Assembly: GCA_009785525.1 (NCBI GenBank) | Contig: WQWC01000006.1 | Coordinates: 1-64,000 of the forward strand | Length of the DNA: 64,000 nt | From: Oscillospiraceae bacterium | Lineage (GTDB): Bacteria > Bacillota > Clostridia > Oscillospirales > Oscillospiraceae | Direction of reading: 5' to 3' | In this document: positions 17,096 through 25,162 of the stretch, piece after piece | How positions within the stretch are numbered: the stretch's first letter is position 1 | How the letters are laid out: each line of letters begins with the position of its first letter | The notes under the pieces: generated by a model | Seen by the model: only the letters and a program-made list of their open reading frames with translations | Told to the model about the DNA's origin: nothing | The model's database searches: none | Translations under genes and position numbers: made by a program

Positions 17096-18057
17096 CTAAA
17101 CAACGTCGATATAGACACTTCCTCGTAAATCCGCCCGATTGCCTCTGCGAACAGCGGGGCTGCGGTCAGGTAGTGGATTTTATCGGACCGGGGCTTGTCC
17201 TTTGGATATGGGACTGTATCGGTAACCACCAGCTCTTTAATCGGGCTTGCCTCAATTCTGCTGATTGCCTCCCCGGAAAGTAGACCGTGGCTGGCGCAGG
17301 CGTATACCTCGCTCGCGCCGCCAGTGTTAACCAAGGCGTCAACCGCGGCACAAAGACTGCCGGCGGTGTCAACCATGTCGTCAAACAGGATTATCCGCTT
17401 GCCTTCGACAGAGCCGATGATATTCACAACCTCCGCCTGATTCGCCTTCTCCCGGCGCTTGTCCACAATGGCGAGGTCAAGTCCCATTTTCATCGCGAAC
17501 GTGCGCGCCCTGGACACGGAGCCAATATCGGGGGATACGACCATAATATCATCAGTCCTGCCGCCGAACTTATGCTGATAATATTCGACAAACAACAGAC
17601 TGCCCAGCAAGTTATCGACGGGAATATCGAAAAATCCCTGAATCTGCGCCGCATGTAAATCCATCGTCAGCACCCTGTCAGCCCCGGCGGCCTCTAAAAG
17701 ATTAGCCACCAGCTTTGCCGAAATAGGGTCGCGCGACTTGGCCTTTCTGTCCTGGCGGGAATAACATAGGTACGGCATAACAGCGGTAATCCGCCCGGCG
17801 GAGGCACGTTTGCAGGCGTCGATCATAATCAAAAGCTCCATAAGATGATCGTTAATAGGCATAGAGGTTGTTTGGATCAGGAAAACATCAGCCCCGCGCA
17901 CGGTTTCATGAAGTGAGACGGAAACCTCACCATCAGAAAACGAGGTGATGAAAGAATTACCCAATCGCACACCAATGTTCCGGCATACATCCTCAGCGAA
18001 CGAAGCGTTCGCGTTGCCGGTGAATATTTTCATTTCTTTGTGCTGATACGCCGTCAT
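17092..18057 (-). CDS. prs: Ribose-phosphate pyrophosphokinase (PRPP synthetase)
   Basis: Makes PRPP from ribose 5-phosphate and ATP for nucleotide, His and Trp synthesis. From the ATG at 18057 (GGAAGG upstream) it has 321 residues. Motifs: the N-terminal FTGNANASFAEDV, SRQDRKAKSRDPISAK flexible loop region, DLHAAQIQGFFDIPVDN (ATP and Mg), and the PRPP loop ILFDDMVDTAGSL. The TAG stop lies in a CCCCTAC repeat end. The upstream 400 nt hold unexplained hairpins. Confidence 0.97.
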   Translation of the reverse strand: MTAYQHKEMKIFTGNANASFAEDVCRNIGVRLGNSFITSFSDGEVSVSLHETVRGADVFLIQTTSMPINDHLMELLIMIDACKRASAGRITAVMPYLCYSRQDRKAKSRDPISAKLVANLLEAAGADRVLTMDLHAAQIQGFFDIPVDNLLGSLLFVEYYQHKFGGRTDDIMVVSPDIGSVSRARTFAMKMGLDLAIVDKRREKANQAEVVNIIGSVEGKRIILFDDMVDTAGSLCAAVDALVNTGGASEVYACASHGLLSGEAISRIEASPIKELVVTDTVPYPKDKPRSDKIHYLTAAPLFAEAIGRIYEEVSISTLFR

Positions 18058-18170
18058 GATAAAGTACCTTCCTTTTCTATATTGACAAAGCAGCTGAATA
18101 TGTTGCGCTGTAAGCAAACAGGGCAATGCCTTTAACCGCCTTTGTCCCGAGGTTACGATTTTACAATGAC

Positions 18171-18339
18171 GTGACCGCCAACCCGGTGCAAAGGATAGGC
18201 GGTTACTTCATTTTTATGGCTCGAATTAGAGACGAACGAGCCTGGATTAGCTTCCGAAACTCTATAAGTATCTGCATTCACACCATCCCCCGGCGAGAGG
18301 ACAAAGACCGCCGACACGTTACCCCATTGTCTGCGGTCT
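18171..18339. other. Cluster of three hairpins in the prs-yabR gap
   Basis: The 408-nt gap between prs and the S1 gene holds no convincing gene. It contains GTGACCGCC/GGCGGTTAC (18171-18206), GGCTCG/CGAGCC (18218-18242) and AGACCGCCGACA/TGTCTGCGGTCT (18305-18339). The first resembles 3' hairpins that follow holin-like toxins. It may be a decayed type I module on the minus strand, but no toxin reading frame survives. Confidence 0.4.
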
Positions 18340-18465
18340 TAGAATATCACAATAAGCGCCGGAGTGCAATTATGAATTTTGAATGAATACCCAAAAGACG
18401 TGTCCTGAAACTACACAAGTCCCCGAACACGCCTAATTCAACACTTAAAATTCATAACCGCGCAC

Positions 18466-18882
18466 TCACCGCCTGCGCTTGGAGCTTTTCTGCCGATCTT
18501 GCTTCATCCCGGACATTTTGCTGTCAGAATCCTGCATAAAGCGCTTCAGCTTATCCTCAAACGTCGGCTCGGCAACCGGAGCTTTTGCCCTTAGCTGCGC
18601 CGGGGGCCGCTGCTGCACAGGATTCTGCCGCCGCGGCGCGGGAGCTGGGGCCATAGCTTGCTTTATCGACAGATTAAGCCGGCCGGACGCGTCTATGCCG
18701 ATTACTTTGACCGCAACATCCTGCCCCTCTGTCAGATGGTCGCGGACGTTGTTAATAAACTCGGCGGCTATTTCCGAAATATGCACAAGGCCGGATTTCC
18801 CCGACCCGACAACAACAAAAGCGCCGAATGCTGTTATCCCGGAAACCTTACCCTCAACAACTTCACCGACTGTTATATCCAT
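18466..18882 (-). CDS. yabR: S1 RNA-binding domain protein (YabR-like)
   Basis: A 138-residue protein with one S1 OB-fold at residues 1-72 (GEVVEGKVSGITAFGAFV, LVHISEI, VKVIGID, LNLSIKQA), then a proline/alanine/glutamine-rich linker and a basic tail ending KSSKRRR. YabR-type proteins are thought to bind RNA or ribosomes. The ATG at 18882 has AAGGGG upstream and is preferred over an in-frame TTG 6 nt earlier. It is the last gene of the yabP-yabQ-divIC-yabR order conserved in Bacillota. Confidence 0.88.
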   Translation of the reverse strand: MDITVGEVVEGKVSGITAFGAFVVVGSGKSGLVHISEIAAEFINNVRDHLTEGQDVAVKVIGIDASGRLNLSIKQAMAPAPAPRRQNPVQQRPPAQLRAKAPVAEPTFEDKLKRFMQDSDSKMSGMKQDRQKSSKRRR

Positions 18883-18995
18883 TAACAACCCCTTAATCTA
18901 TAGAACACTAAGTACCCTCGCGCAACAACCCTGTATCATGTAAGTTAAACAGGCAACCACAGGTTCACCCCTACATGGGCCGTGCAACATTTCTG

Positions 18996-19020
18996 GTAGG
19001 GGCGACCTACGGTCGCCCGC
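18996..19020. repeat. GTAGGGG half element
   Basis: GTAGGGGCGACCTACGGTCGCCCGC. An inward-facing CCCCTAC (18968-18974) lies just before it. Located between yabR and divIC. Confidence 0.65.
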
Positions 19021-19081
19021 ATTGTTTTTGCATTTCGTGAAAAAGTTCTAACGCCAACGCCCCGCGTCAACAGGTTTGTTC

Positions 19082-19363
19082 TCAACCACCTGTCCCGTAT
19101 TGGAAAAGTATATCATCCGGCCTGACTAAGCCGAGTTCTGACCTTGCGATATCTTCCACCACACCAAGGTCGTCATAATGCTCTAACGCGAACTCCTGCG
19201 CGGCGTTGGATCTCTCCAGCTCTTCTATTCTGGCCCTAATGTCGTCTTGCTCGTCCCGGGCGTACTCTATCCTTGTCCACATGCTTATCAAGTTTGCCAC
19301 CCCGTATATCAGCAACGTGAGGATTAGTATTTTTGTAAATATACTTGACCGTCTTAGTTTCAT
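19082..19363 (-). CDS. divIC: DivIC/FtsB-like septum formation initiator
   Basis: A small bitopic division protein of 93 residues: short cytoplasmic start (MKLRRSSIF), one transmembrane helix (about 9-29), then a heptad-like coiled coil (ARDEQDDIRARIEELERSNAAQE) and a conserved C-terminal patch (ARSELGLVRPDDILF). It acts with FtsL and DivIB in the septal synthase complex. The ATG at 19363 is chosen because GAGGAG is correctly spaced from it and not from the ATG 6 nt earlier. The first 128 nt overlap the 3' end of the yabQ frame. Confidence 0.88.
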   Translation of the reverse strand: MKLRRSSIFTKILILTLLIYGVANLISMWTRIEYARDEQDDIRARIEELERSNAAQEFALEHYDDLGVVEDIARSELGLVRPDDILFQYGTGG

Positions 19364-19859
19364 TGCCATCTCCTCTTCCTGTGGAGTTCTTCTCTGTCTT
19401 TGCCAACCTTTTACGTGAGTAGAATCCCTTTCCCGCTATTGTATACCATCTTCGTTGATATTGGAAGAGTTTTTTTGCCATTTCTGCGATTTTTTTCAAG
19501 AATCTGACAAGAAGGACGAGCGGCCAGGTGATAATTTTTAAAATCAGCAGAATAAAATCGACCAATTTTTCGCACAACAGCACAAAAACACGGCTCAGTG
19601 TGGAGAAATACACGGTGGCAGATATGATGGCAAGCACCGTCATATACACCCGCTGCCGCCCCTGGCCCGCCAAGAATCCCACGGCGAAGAGAAGCACACC
19701 GGCAATCACCCAGAACAGAAAATCTATCACGGCTGTCACGGTTTTTGAACCCGTCCGCCGCCGTATCACACGAAACACATCATACAAAAACCCGGCGGCG
19801 ACGCCCAAAAGCAGCGCCGAAACCGCTTCAATCAACTGCTGAGATATCGTTAATTCCAT
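19236..19859 (-). CDS. yabQ: Spore cortex biosynthesis protein YabQ
   Basis: A multi-pass membrane protein needed for spore cortex formation. It has 207 residues with hydrophobic segments at about 8-28, 42-64, 70-88 and 100-118, and the YabQ-like motif GFLYDVFRVIRRR near residue 22. The frame continues 128 nt into divIC, giving an arginine- and lysine-rich tail of about 40 residues that is unlike the membrane part. This is either a lost stop codon or a sequence error. It lies between yabP and divIC as in other spore formers. Confidence 0.85.
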   Translation of the reverse strand: MELTISQQLIEAVSALLLGVAAGFLYDVFRVIRRRTGSKTVTAVIDFLFWVIAGVLLFAVGFLAGQGRQRVYMTVLAIISATVYFSTLSRVFVLLCEKLVDFILLILKIITWPLVLLVRFLKKIAEMAKKLFQYQRRWYTIAGKGFYSRKRLAKTEKNSTGRGDGNETKTVKYIYKNTNPHVADIRGGKLDKHVDKDRVRPGRARRH

Positions 19860-19898
19860 GATGGCCTCATATCCCCCACTACTTCAAGTCCACGCGGA

Positions 19899-20186
19899 TC
19901 AACTAAACAGCCGCGCGAAAAAGCCCGTTGCCGGAGCGGTTTGCTCCTCGTATTCCAGTTTGTCGATGACCCCTTCGACTGTCACGTCCCCAGAGTCTAG
20001 GCTGAGTTTTTCGATACGCAGTTCCTTCCCGTGCAGGACAAGTATACCTTGCGCGGTTCCCATTACGATCTCATTTTCGTCAAAGCTCTCAACATCTGCC
20101 ACACCGGAAACCGAGAGGCGTCGCCGCCCCTCCAGAATCACGTTGTGCGGAAGCTCCGGAGCCTTGTACCTGTCGTCATATGCCAT
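19899..20186 (-). CDS. yabP: Sporulation protein YabP
   Basis: A 95-residue protein of the YabP family, associated with spore cortex assembly in the mother cell. Recognisable features are HNVILEGRRRLSVSGVADVESFDENEIVM near the N-terminus and the repeated beta-strand pattern GILVLHGKELRIEKLSLDSGDVTVEG. The ATG at 20186 has GGAGG 10 nt upstream, so the longer frame to 20360 is rejected because it runs through repeat DNA. It is the first gene of yabP-yabQ-divIC-yabR. A sigma-E promoter would be expected but I could not identify one. Confidence 0.92.
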   Translation of the reverse strand: MAYDDRYKAPELPHNVILEGRRRLSVSGVADVESFDENEIVMGTAQGILVLHGKELRIEKLSLDSGDVTVEGVIDKLEYEEQTAPATGFFARLFS

Positions 20187-20228
20187 TGCTGAGTAACCTC
20201 CGTTTTTTTGATAGTAGGCGATGAGGAT

Positions 20229-20306
20229 GTAGGGGCGGATGGCAATCCGCCCGCAATTCCGGCGGGATGCCCGCGGTTCGGCGGGACGATTACCATCCGT
20301 CCCTAC
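20229..20306. repeat. Composite GTAGGGG...CCCTAC element
   Basis: Left hairpin GTAGGGGCGGATGGCAATCC; right hairpin GGACGATTACCATCCGTCCCTAC. Located between yabP and tRNA-Arg. Confidence 0.85.
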
Positions 20307-20351
20307 GTGGGTCGGACGCCTTCGGCGCACCGCATTATCCCAACCCAGCAA

Positions 20352-20490
20352 ACAAAACACCCGCCGACTGCGGTCGGCACCCTCTTTGCTAAAGAGGGCA
20401 AAGACGAGGTGTTTTCTTTGGGACGCCCCCGTCTTTCGTCCCCTGCCCTCTTTAGTAAAGAGGGTGGCTCCGCAGAGCCGGGTGTTTTGT
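20352..20490. repeat. ACAAAACACCCG-ended miniature element
   Basis: Ends ACAAAACACCCG (20352-20363) and CGGGTGTTTTGT (20479-20490) with two CCCTCTTT(A/G)...AAAGAGGG hairpins inside. It runs straight into a GTAGGGG half element (20489-20512), and the two share the GT. Confidence 0.85.
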
Positions 20491-20512
20491 AGGGGTGCGC
20501 ATTGCGCGTCCG
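20489..20512. repeat. GTAGGGG half element
   Basis: GTAGGGGTGCGCATTGCGCG hairpin core, fused to the preceding miniature element. Confidence 0.65.
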
Positions 20513-20602
20513 CCGTAGCCCCCGTCGCTTAAAGTAACCCCCTGAAACATTGCCCATTTCTTAATATGTATGTCCATACCTCGAAAATAGAATCTTTTTT
20601 AC

Positions 20603-20631
20603 TTTACACGCGGAGAATTTTTTGATATAAT
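20603..20631 (+). promoter_or_regulatory. Promoter of tRNA-Arg
   Basis: TTTACA (20603-20608), 17-nt spacer, perfect TATAAT (20626-20631). Confidence 0.75.
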
Positions 20632-20643
20632 CATCCCCTCACC

Positions 20644-20741
20644 CCAAGGTGAAGTCCAACGAAGTGGGTTCACCTTGGAAGAGGAGCATCGCAGTGATGC
20701 AGCGAAGTTTTCGCCAGAGGGCAACGCCCGGCGGCGGAAAC
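20644..20741 (+). other. Structured 5' leader of tRNA-Arg
   Basis: Between promoter and tRNA lie a perfect 10-bp hairpin CCAAGGTGAA/TTCACCTTGG (20644-20678) and GTTTTCGCC/GGCGGAAAC (20707-20741). A GTTTTCGCC hairpin also flanks tRNA-Gly at 37997-38032. Role unknown; processing is possible. Confidence 0.45.
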
Positions 20742-20768
20742 ATAGCGAAGTCACCGCGTAAGCGACAA

Positions 20769-20845
20769 GCGCCCGTAGCTCAGCTGGATAGAGCGTTGGA
20801 CTCCGACTCCAAAGGCCGTAGGTTCAAATCCTATCGGGCGTGCCA
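20769..20845 (+). tRNA. tRNA-Arg (anticodon CCG)
   Basis: Acceptor GCGCCCG/CGGGCGT, D arm GCTCAGCTGGATAGAGC, anticodon stem TTGGA/TCCAA with loop CTCCGAC (anticodon CCG), T loop TTCAAAT, encoded CCA. Confidence 0.96.
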
Positions 20846-20851
20846 GACAGG

Positions 20852-20888
20852 AACAAAACACTACTTAATTGAGGGTAGTGTTTTGTTT
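20852..20888 (+). terminator. Terminator after tRNA-Arg
   Basis: AACAAAACACTAC (20852-20864) and GTAGTGTTTTGTTT (20875-20888) form a 13-bp stem. Confidence 0.8.
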
Positions 20889-20906
20889 GTATTAAGCATG
20901 CCAAAT

Positions 20907-20960
20907 AAAGTCCGGATCTCTTGCTGACACAAGATTATCAGTGAGGAGTCCGGACTTTTT
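20907..20960 (+). terminator. Second hairpin terminator
   Basis: AAAGTCCGGA (20907-20916) pairs with TCCGGACTTT (20949-20958), followed by TTTTT. Confidence 0.75.
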
Positions 20961-21046
20961 GTAAGATGTAATGAAGCGGACAGGTAGACTTTGCGGACAA
21001 GCTATGATATAGTAAACAAAAATAGCTTTACTTGGAGGAAAATGTT

Positions 21047-21223
21047 ATGGACAAAAAAGATATTCACGTTAAGGCTGTAGGTGACAAATGGGGTGTCGAG
21101 CTACGGGATATGCGCGGCAAAAACACAAGCGGATTTATTAAAATGCAGTCAAAAGAAGATGCGGTTAGGTATGCCCGTGTTTGTGAGCAGCGTACAGGCA
21201 GCAAAGTTTCATTGCCGAAATAA
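21047..21223 (+). CDS. DUF2188-like small protein
   Basis: A 58-residue protein: HVKAVGDKWGVELRDMRG, then a helix with KEDAVRYARVCEQRTGSKV. The pattern of His-Val strand, Gly-x-Trp, helix starting at K-x-x-A, and a final Gly-x-Glu/Lys-Val strand resembles DUF2188 proteins, whose function is not established. The ATG at 21047 has TTGGAGG just upstream. It lies 24 nt before an HAD hydrolase gene on the same strand and is probably co-transcribed. Both are AT-richer than their neighbours, which suggests a transferred pair. Confidence 0.65.
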   Translation: MDKKDIHVKAVGDKWGVELRDMRGKNTSGFIKMQSKEDAVRYARVCEQRTGSKVSLPK

Positions 21224-21247
21224 TTCTGGCGAAAGGAGGTATGTGCG

Positions 21248-22087
21248 ATGGCAGAAACTTCGACAATTGCGATTATGTATGATTTCGACAAAACCCTGAC
21301 CACAAAAGACCAACAGGAATTTACATTTATTCCCGACATCGGTATGAGTGCAGAGCAATTTTGGAAACAATCAAATGAACTGGCAGAAGATAAGAAAATG
21401 GATCGCGTGCTGGCATATATGCATCAGATGTTGCGTGAAGCAAGGCATAAAGATGTTAAAATTTCGCGTGGAGCCTTTGTTGGGCATGGCAAAAACTTAG
21501 AATATTTTCCAGGTGTCGAAGATTGGTTTGACCGAATCAATGTTTATTGTGAAGCAATGGGAGTTCGCGCAGAGCATTACATAATATCATCAGGGCTAAG
21601 TGAGATTATAGAAGGTTCCGTTATTCGCCCTAAATTTAAGGAAGTATTCGCGTGTGAATTTCTCTATGATGCGGACAATGTTGCGATATGGCCAAAAAAT
21701 GTAGTCAACTACACAACGAAAACACAGTTTGTATACCGCATCAACAAAGGTGTACTTGATTTGTCAGATGATGAAAAACTAAACGAATATACGCCAGAAG
21801 AGAATCGCCCAGTTCCTTTCCGAAATATGATTTTCATAGGTGATGGATTAACCGATGTCCCATGTATGCGGCTCGTAAAATCAAACGGCGGGTATTCCAT
21901 TGCTGTTTATACCGAAAAAAAGAAAGTACAGGAACTTATAGCGCATGGCAGAGTTAATTTTATTGCACCAGCCGATTACTCTGAAGGAGGAGAACTCGAT
22001 AATCTTGTAAAAGATATTCTACTTAAGATATCAACGGAAGATAAACTCGCCGCTCTCACAAAAATGCAGCGTGCCGAAATGATATAG
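21248..22087 (+). CDS. HAD-superfamily hydrolase/phosphatase
   Basis: A 279-residue HAD protein. Motif I is YDFDKTLTT (nucleophile Asp12, acid Asp14), motif II is ISSG, and motif IV is GDGLTDVPCM. Between motifs I and II is a helical cap of about 90 residues, as in phosphoserine-phosphatase-like members. The substrate is unknown. AAAGGAGG precedes the ATG at 21248. Codon use is AT-rich. The small DUF2188-like gene upstream is its likely operon partner. Confidence 0.85.
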   Translation: MAETSTIAIMYDFDKTLTTKDQQEFTFIPDIGMSAEQFWKQSNELAEDKKMDRVLAYMHQMLREARHKDVKISRGAFVGHGKNLEYFPGVEDWFDRINVYCEAMGVRAEHYIISSGLSEIIEGSVIRPKFKEVFACEFLYDADNVAIWPKNVVNYTTKTQFVYRINKGVLDLSDDEKLNEYTPEENRPVPFRNMIFIGDGLTDVPCMRLVKSNGGYSIAVYTEKKKVQELIAHGRVNFIAPADYSEGGELDNLVKDILLKISTEDKLAALTKMQRAEMI

Positions 22088-22132
22088 AGCTTTTTTACGC
22101 GTCATTGCTTATACGCAGGGTTGATTTATCAC

Positions 22133-22170
22133 AACCCCTCGCCAGCTGTCACAGCAGTTTGCGAGGGGTT
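22133..22170 (+). terminator. Hairpin after the HAD gene
   Basis: AACCCCTCGC (22133-22142) and GCGAGGGGTT (22161-22170). The T-tract is weak. Confidence 0.5.
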
Positions 22171-22182
22171 CGGATTTGTGCT

Positions 22183-22212
22183 TTGACGAAATTGCACTGA
22201 TAGTGGTACAAT
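22183..22212 (+). promoter_or_regulatory. Promoter of the RarD-like gene
   Basis: TTGACG (22183-22188), 18-nt spacer, TACAAT (22207-22212). Confidence 0.7.
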
Positions 22213-22259
22213 AAAAGCGCACTTTGATTACAGCCATGATGTTAGAGAGGTATGCCGGT

Positions 22260-23147
22260 ATGAGCACTAGTAAGAGAGGATTAATCATAGCGTTGCTTTG
22301 CTATTTGCTCTGGGGAGTGCTTCCGCCGTACTGGAACCTGCTTATAGGTGTCGACCCGCTCTTGATACTTTGCAGCCGGGTAGTTTTTGCATGCTTGTTT
22401 ATGCTTATAGTGCTGCCAATCACGCGGCGCACACAAGTTTTTTTGGAAACGCTGAAAGACAAGCTGGCAATGCGCTGGTTAATACCGGCTTCTGTGCTGA
22501 TAGCGATCAACTGGGGGCTTTTTATCTGGGCGGTCAACACAGGGCGCGTCCTGGAGGCCAGCTTGGGATACTATATGAACCCGCTTCTCGCAGTTTTGAT
22601 CGGTTCGGTAATGTTCCGGGAAAAGTGTACAAAACTTCAATATGCGGCTGTGGCGCTGGCGTTCACTGGCTTGCTTATATCAGTAATCGCTTATGGGAGT
22701 TTTCCAATAGTCTCCGTGAGCCTTGCAATATCCTTTGGCGCGTACGGGGCGATTAAGAAGAAAGCGCAGGCGGATCCGATCGCAAGCATAGCTATTGAAA
22801 GTATGCTTATGACTCCGTTTGCGCTTATTTTCGCTTTTGTATTTATGACGGGCGACGTCCTGTCGGTCAGCCTAACTCAGATATTGCTTATGCTGGGCGG
22901 CGGTGCGGCCACTGCGGTTCCGCTTGTTTTATATTCACGCGCGATAAATGACATACCGTTTACCACGGTCGGATTCTTGCAATATATAAGCCCTTCAATG
23001 GCGTTGATTTATGCACTGTTTACCGGCGAGATCGTCACCGCGCCGCGGCTTGTCAGCTTTATATTCACCTGGCTGGGGCTTGCAGTGTTCAGCATAGCTT
23101 TAATTAGAATCGCCAAAAGCAAGCACCCCGCACGTGAGGTCGGTTGA
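22260..23147 (+). CDS. rarD: EamA-family transporter, RarD type
   Basis: A drug/metabolite-transporter-superfamily permease of 295 residues with about ten membrane helices arranged as two EamA repeats (about 8-140 and 150-285). The RarD signature at the start is GLIIALLCYLLWGVLPPYWNL, and SRVVFACLFM, INWGLFIWAV and ASLGYYMNPL follow. Substrate unknown; RarD was named from chloramphenicol sensitivity in Pseudomonas. The ATG at 22260 has GAGAGG upstream. Monocistronic, between a promoter and a bidirectional terminator. Confidence 0.88.
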   Translation: MSTSKRGLIIALLCYLLWGVLPPYWNLLIGVDPLLILCSRVVFACLFMLIVLPITRRTQVFLETLKDKLAMRWLIPASVLIAINWGLFIWAVNTGRVLEASLGYYMNPLLAVLIGSVMFREKCTKLQYAAVALAFTGLLISVIAYGSFPIVSVSLAISFGAYGAIKKKAQADPIASIAIESMLMTPFALIFAFVFMTGDVLSVSLTQILLMLGGGAATAVPLVLYSRAINDIPFTTVGFLQYISPSMALIYALFTGEIVTAPRLVSFIFTWLGLAVFSIALIRIAKSKHPAREVG

Positions 23148-23164
23148 ACCAATCAGATCAAAAC

Positions 23165-23207
23165 CAAAACCCGCGTTAAGAGAAAATTTTCTTAACACGG
23201 GTTTTTC
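23165..23207. terminator. Bidirectional terminator between rarD and the Opp-type operon
   Basis: AAAACCCGCGTTAAG and CTTAACACGGGTTTTT flank a short AT loop. T-runs exist on both strands and the genes converge. Confidence 0.85.
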
Positions 23208-23255
23208 ATAGTCGTCAACCGTCAGGCGAGCTCACGCTCTTTTTACATGGTTCTT

Positions 23256-24149
23256 CTACCGCTTTAGTTTCGGGTCAAGCGCGTCGCGCAGCGCGTCACC
23301 CAGGAGATTGAACGCCAGCACTGTTACCATGATAAATATTCCCGGGAAATTCAACAGATACGCATGATTATTCATAAACTCCCGGTTGTCGGTCATCATC
23401 CGTCCCCACTCCGGATACGGCGTCGGTATCCCAAAGCCCAGGAACGACAATGACGCCGCCGTGATTATAGACATGCCCAGAATAACAGTGAACATGATGA
23501 TGATCGGCGATAGTCCGTTCGGCAGCACCTGTTTAAACAGTATCCGCATATTTCCCAGCCCGATTGCGTGCGCCGCCTCCACAAATTCCTGATTGCGCAC
23601 AGTTAGTATTGACGCACGCGTTATTCGTATGAAAAACGGTATGCTGGCAACGCCGACAGCGACTATCAGCTGAGTCAGCCCGTTGCCCAGTGCTGTTACT
23701 ATAACCATTCCCAAAAGTATCCCGGGGATTGATGCCAGCGTATCACTGGCCCGCATGATAATTTCATCCGTCACTTTGCCGTAATACCCCGCAATGGAAC
23801 CCAGAATAACGCCCAAAACCGCACCCAGTCCCGCCGCACCAAAACCGATGGCCAGCGAATATCTTGTCCCGTAAATCACGCGGTGAAGCTGACTGCGGCC
23901 CATAAAGTCCAAGCCGAAAGGATGCTCTAAACTCGGCGATGTCAGCCGTTGCATAACGTCGCCCTGACTGACCATGCGCCAAGGCATGAACAGCGACACG
24001 ATAAGCAGGATAAACATAAATGCAAGTATGCAAAAACCCACCATGGCACCCTTATTCTTTCTTATGCGGTAAAATATCTCCGCCATTTGGCTGCGTTTTT
24101 GATATTGTTTTGCAACACTGGTGTCGTTTTGAGGCTTTTTCTTACTCAT
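23256..24149 (-). CDS. ABC peptide/nickel-type importer permease (DppC/OppC family)
   Basis: Inner-membrane permease of 297 residues with an N-terminal cytoplasmic stretch, a first helix (VGFCILAFMFILLIVSLFM) and a conserved permease core. The EAA loop region is EAAHAIGLGNMRILFKQVLPN, which contacts the ATPase. Starts by a 4-nt ATGA overlap with the OppB-like gene, so it is translationally coupled. No ATPase genes (OppD/OppF type) are adjacent, so the importer must borrow them from another locus. Confidence 0.92.
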   Translation of the reverse strand: MSKKKPQNDTSVAKQYQKRSQMAEIFYRIRKNKGAMVGFCILAFMFILLIVSLFMPWRMVSQGDVMQRLTSPSLEHPFGLDFMGRSQLHRVIYGTRYSLAIGFGAAGLGAVLGVILGSIAGYYGKVTDEIIMRASDTLASIPGILLGMVIVTALGNGLTQLIVAVGVASIPFFIRITRASILTVRNQEFVEAAHAIGLGNMRILFKQVLPNGLSPIIIMFTVILGMSIITAASLSFLGFGIPTPYPEWGRMMTDNREFMNNHAYLLNFPGIFIMVTVLAFNLLGDALRDALDPKLKR

Positions 24150-25126
24150 GCCGTGACCCGCCTCCTCTGCTTTTTAGTGCTTACATATTGCGATTTTATC
24201 CGCGGGTCTATAAACGCGTATAATACATCGACAATCATCTGAACCAGAACATACAGCACCGTTGTCAATATAATTGTACCCAATACTGTCGTCGCGTCGC
24301 GCGAGAACACAGCTTCGGCCGCCATTCGGCCGATACCAGGCCACGCAAACACGGATTCAACAACAACCGAGCCCGCAAGCTGCGCACAAAAAGACGCGCC
24401 GGCGGCCGTTATTATCGGAATCCAGGCGTTGCCCAGCGCATGCTTCCTGATAACCGTTTGCTGCGGCACGCCTTTTGCACTGGCCGTGCGCAGATAGTCC
24501 GCTTTCAACACTTCCAGCATACTTGAACGCGTTTGCCGTGCCGTGGATGCCGTCAATGACAAACCCGAACATATGGCGGGCAGTATAAGACTCTGCAAAA
24601 ATTCAAGCGGAGTTTCACCGGCGGTCGCCGCCGGCAGCCATTGCAGTCTTCCGGCGAAAAACATAATCAATAACAGCCCCACCCAGAAGACAGGCATACT
24701 CATGCCTACAAGCGTAAAAACAGTCGCGGCATTATCCGCGAGCTTTCCGGCGTTCCTGGCCGCGATTATTCCCATCGGGACCGCCACCGCCATTCCGATA
24801 ATCAGCGCCGAAAACGACAATACCAAAGTATACGGCAACCTCTGCATAAATGTGTTCCATACGCTGACACCGGTGAGGTCTGACACCCCCAAGTCCCCGC
24901 GCACCAGATTGCTCATATACACACCGTATCTGAAAAACATTGACCGGTCAAGATTATGCTCCGCCCGGAGCCGGACAATGTCTTCGGGCGTAAGTTCGCC
25001 GCCCTGCGCGATTATGCGATCCACAATATCGCCCGGCGTTACTTCCAACAGCGCGAACACGATAAACGACACGGCAATTATGACCGGAATCAAAAGCAGG
25101 ATTCGCTTCAGGATAAACCGAATCAT
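24146..25126 (-). CDS. ABC peptide/nickel-type importer permease (DppB/OppB family)
   Basis: Permease subunit of 326 residues with the family N-terminus FILKRILLLIPVIIAVSFIVF, the periplasmic domain with GDIVDRII and DRSMFFRYG, six membrane helices and the EAA loop YLRTASAKGVPQQTVIRKHAL. It pairs with the DppC-type subunit downstream to form the translocation pore. It lies 115 nt downstream of the binding-protein gene, with a strong hairpin in between that could reduce permease expression relative to the binding protein. Confidence 0.93.
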   Translation of the reverse strand: MIRFILKRILLLIPVIIAVSFIVFALLEVTPGDIVDRIIAQGGELTPEDIVRLRAEHNLDRSMFFRYGVYMSNLVRGDLGVSDLTGVSVWNTFMQRLPYTLVLSFSALIIGMAVAVPMGIIAARNAGKLADNAATVFTLVGMSMPVFWVGLLLIMFFAGRLQWLPAATAGETPLEFLQSLILPAICSGLSLTASTARQTRSSMLEVLKADYLRTASAKGVPQQTVIRKHALGNAWIPIITAAGASFCAQLAGSVVVESVFAWPGIGRMAAEAVFSRDATTVLGTIILTTVLYVLVQMIVDVLYAFIDPRIKSQYVSTKKQRRRVTA

Positions 25127-25162
25127 CGCTTTTCCCCCTTTGCTTTTATGTTTGTTTTATGC

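Noticed and set aside
18126..18386. An 86-codon plus-strand frame upstream of prs
   Set aside because: No RBS, no family resemblance, and it runs across three hairpins; treated as non-coding.
9980..20490. Possible CRISPR array from regularly repeated GTAGGGG and CCCTCTTTAGTAAAGAGGG motifs
   Set aside because: Repeats are scattered between genes, palindromic and variable, without constant spacers or cas genes.
20239..20557. Several frames of 84-97 codons in the yabP-tRNA-Arg gap on both strands
   Set aside because: They lie wholly in repeat elements, and GC-rich repeats open frames on all strands by chance.
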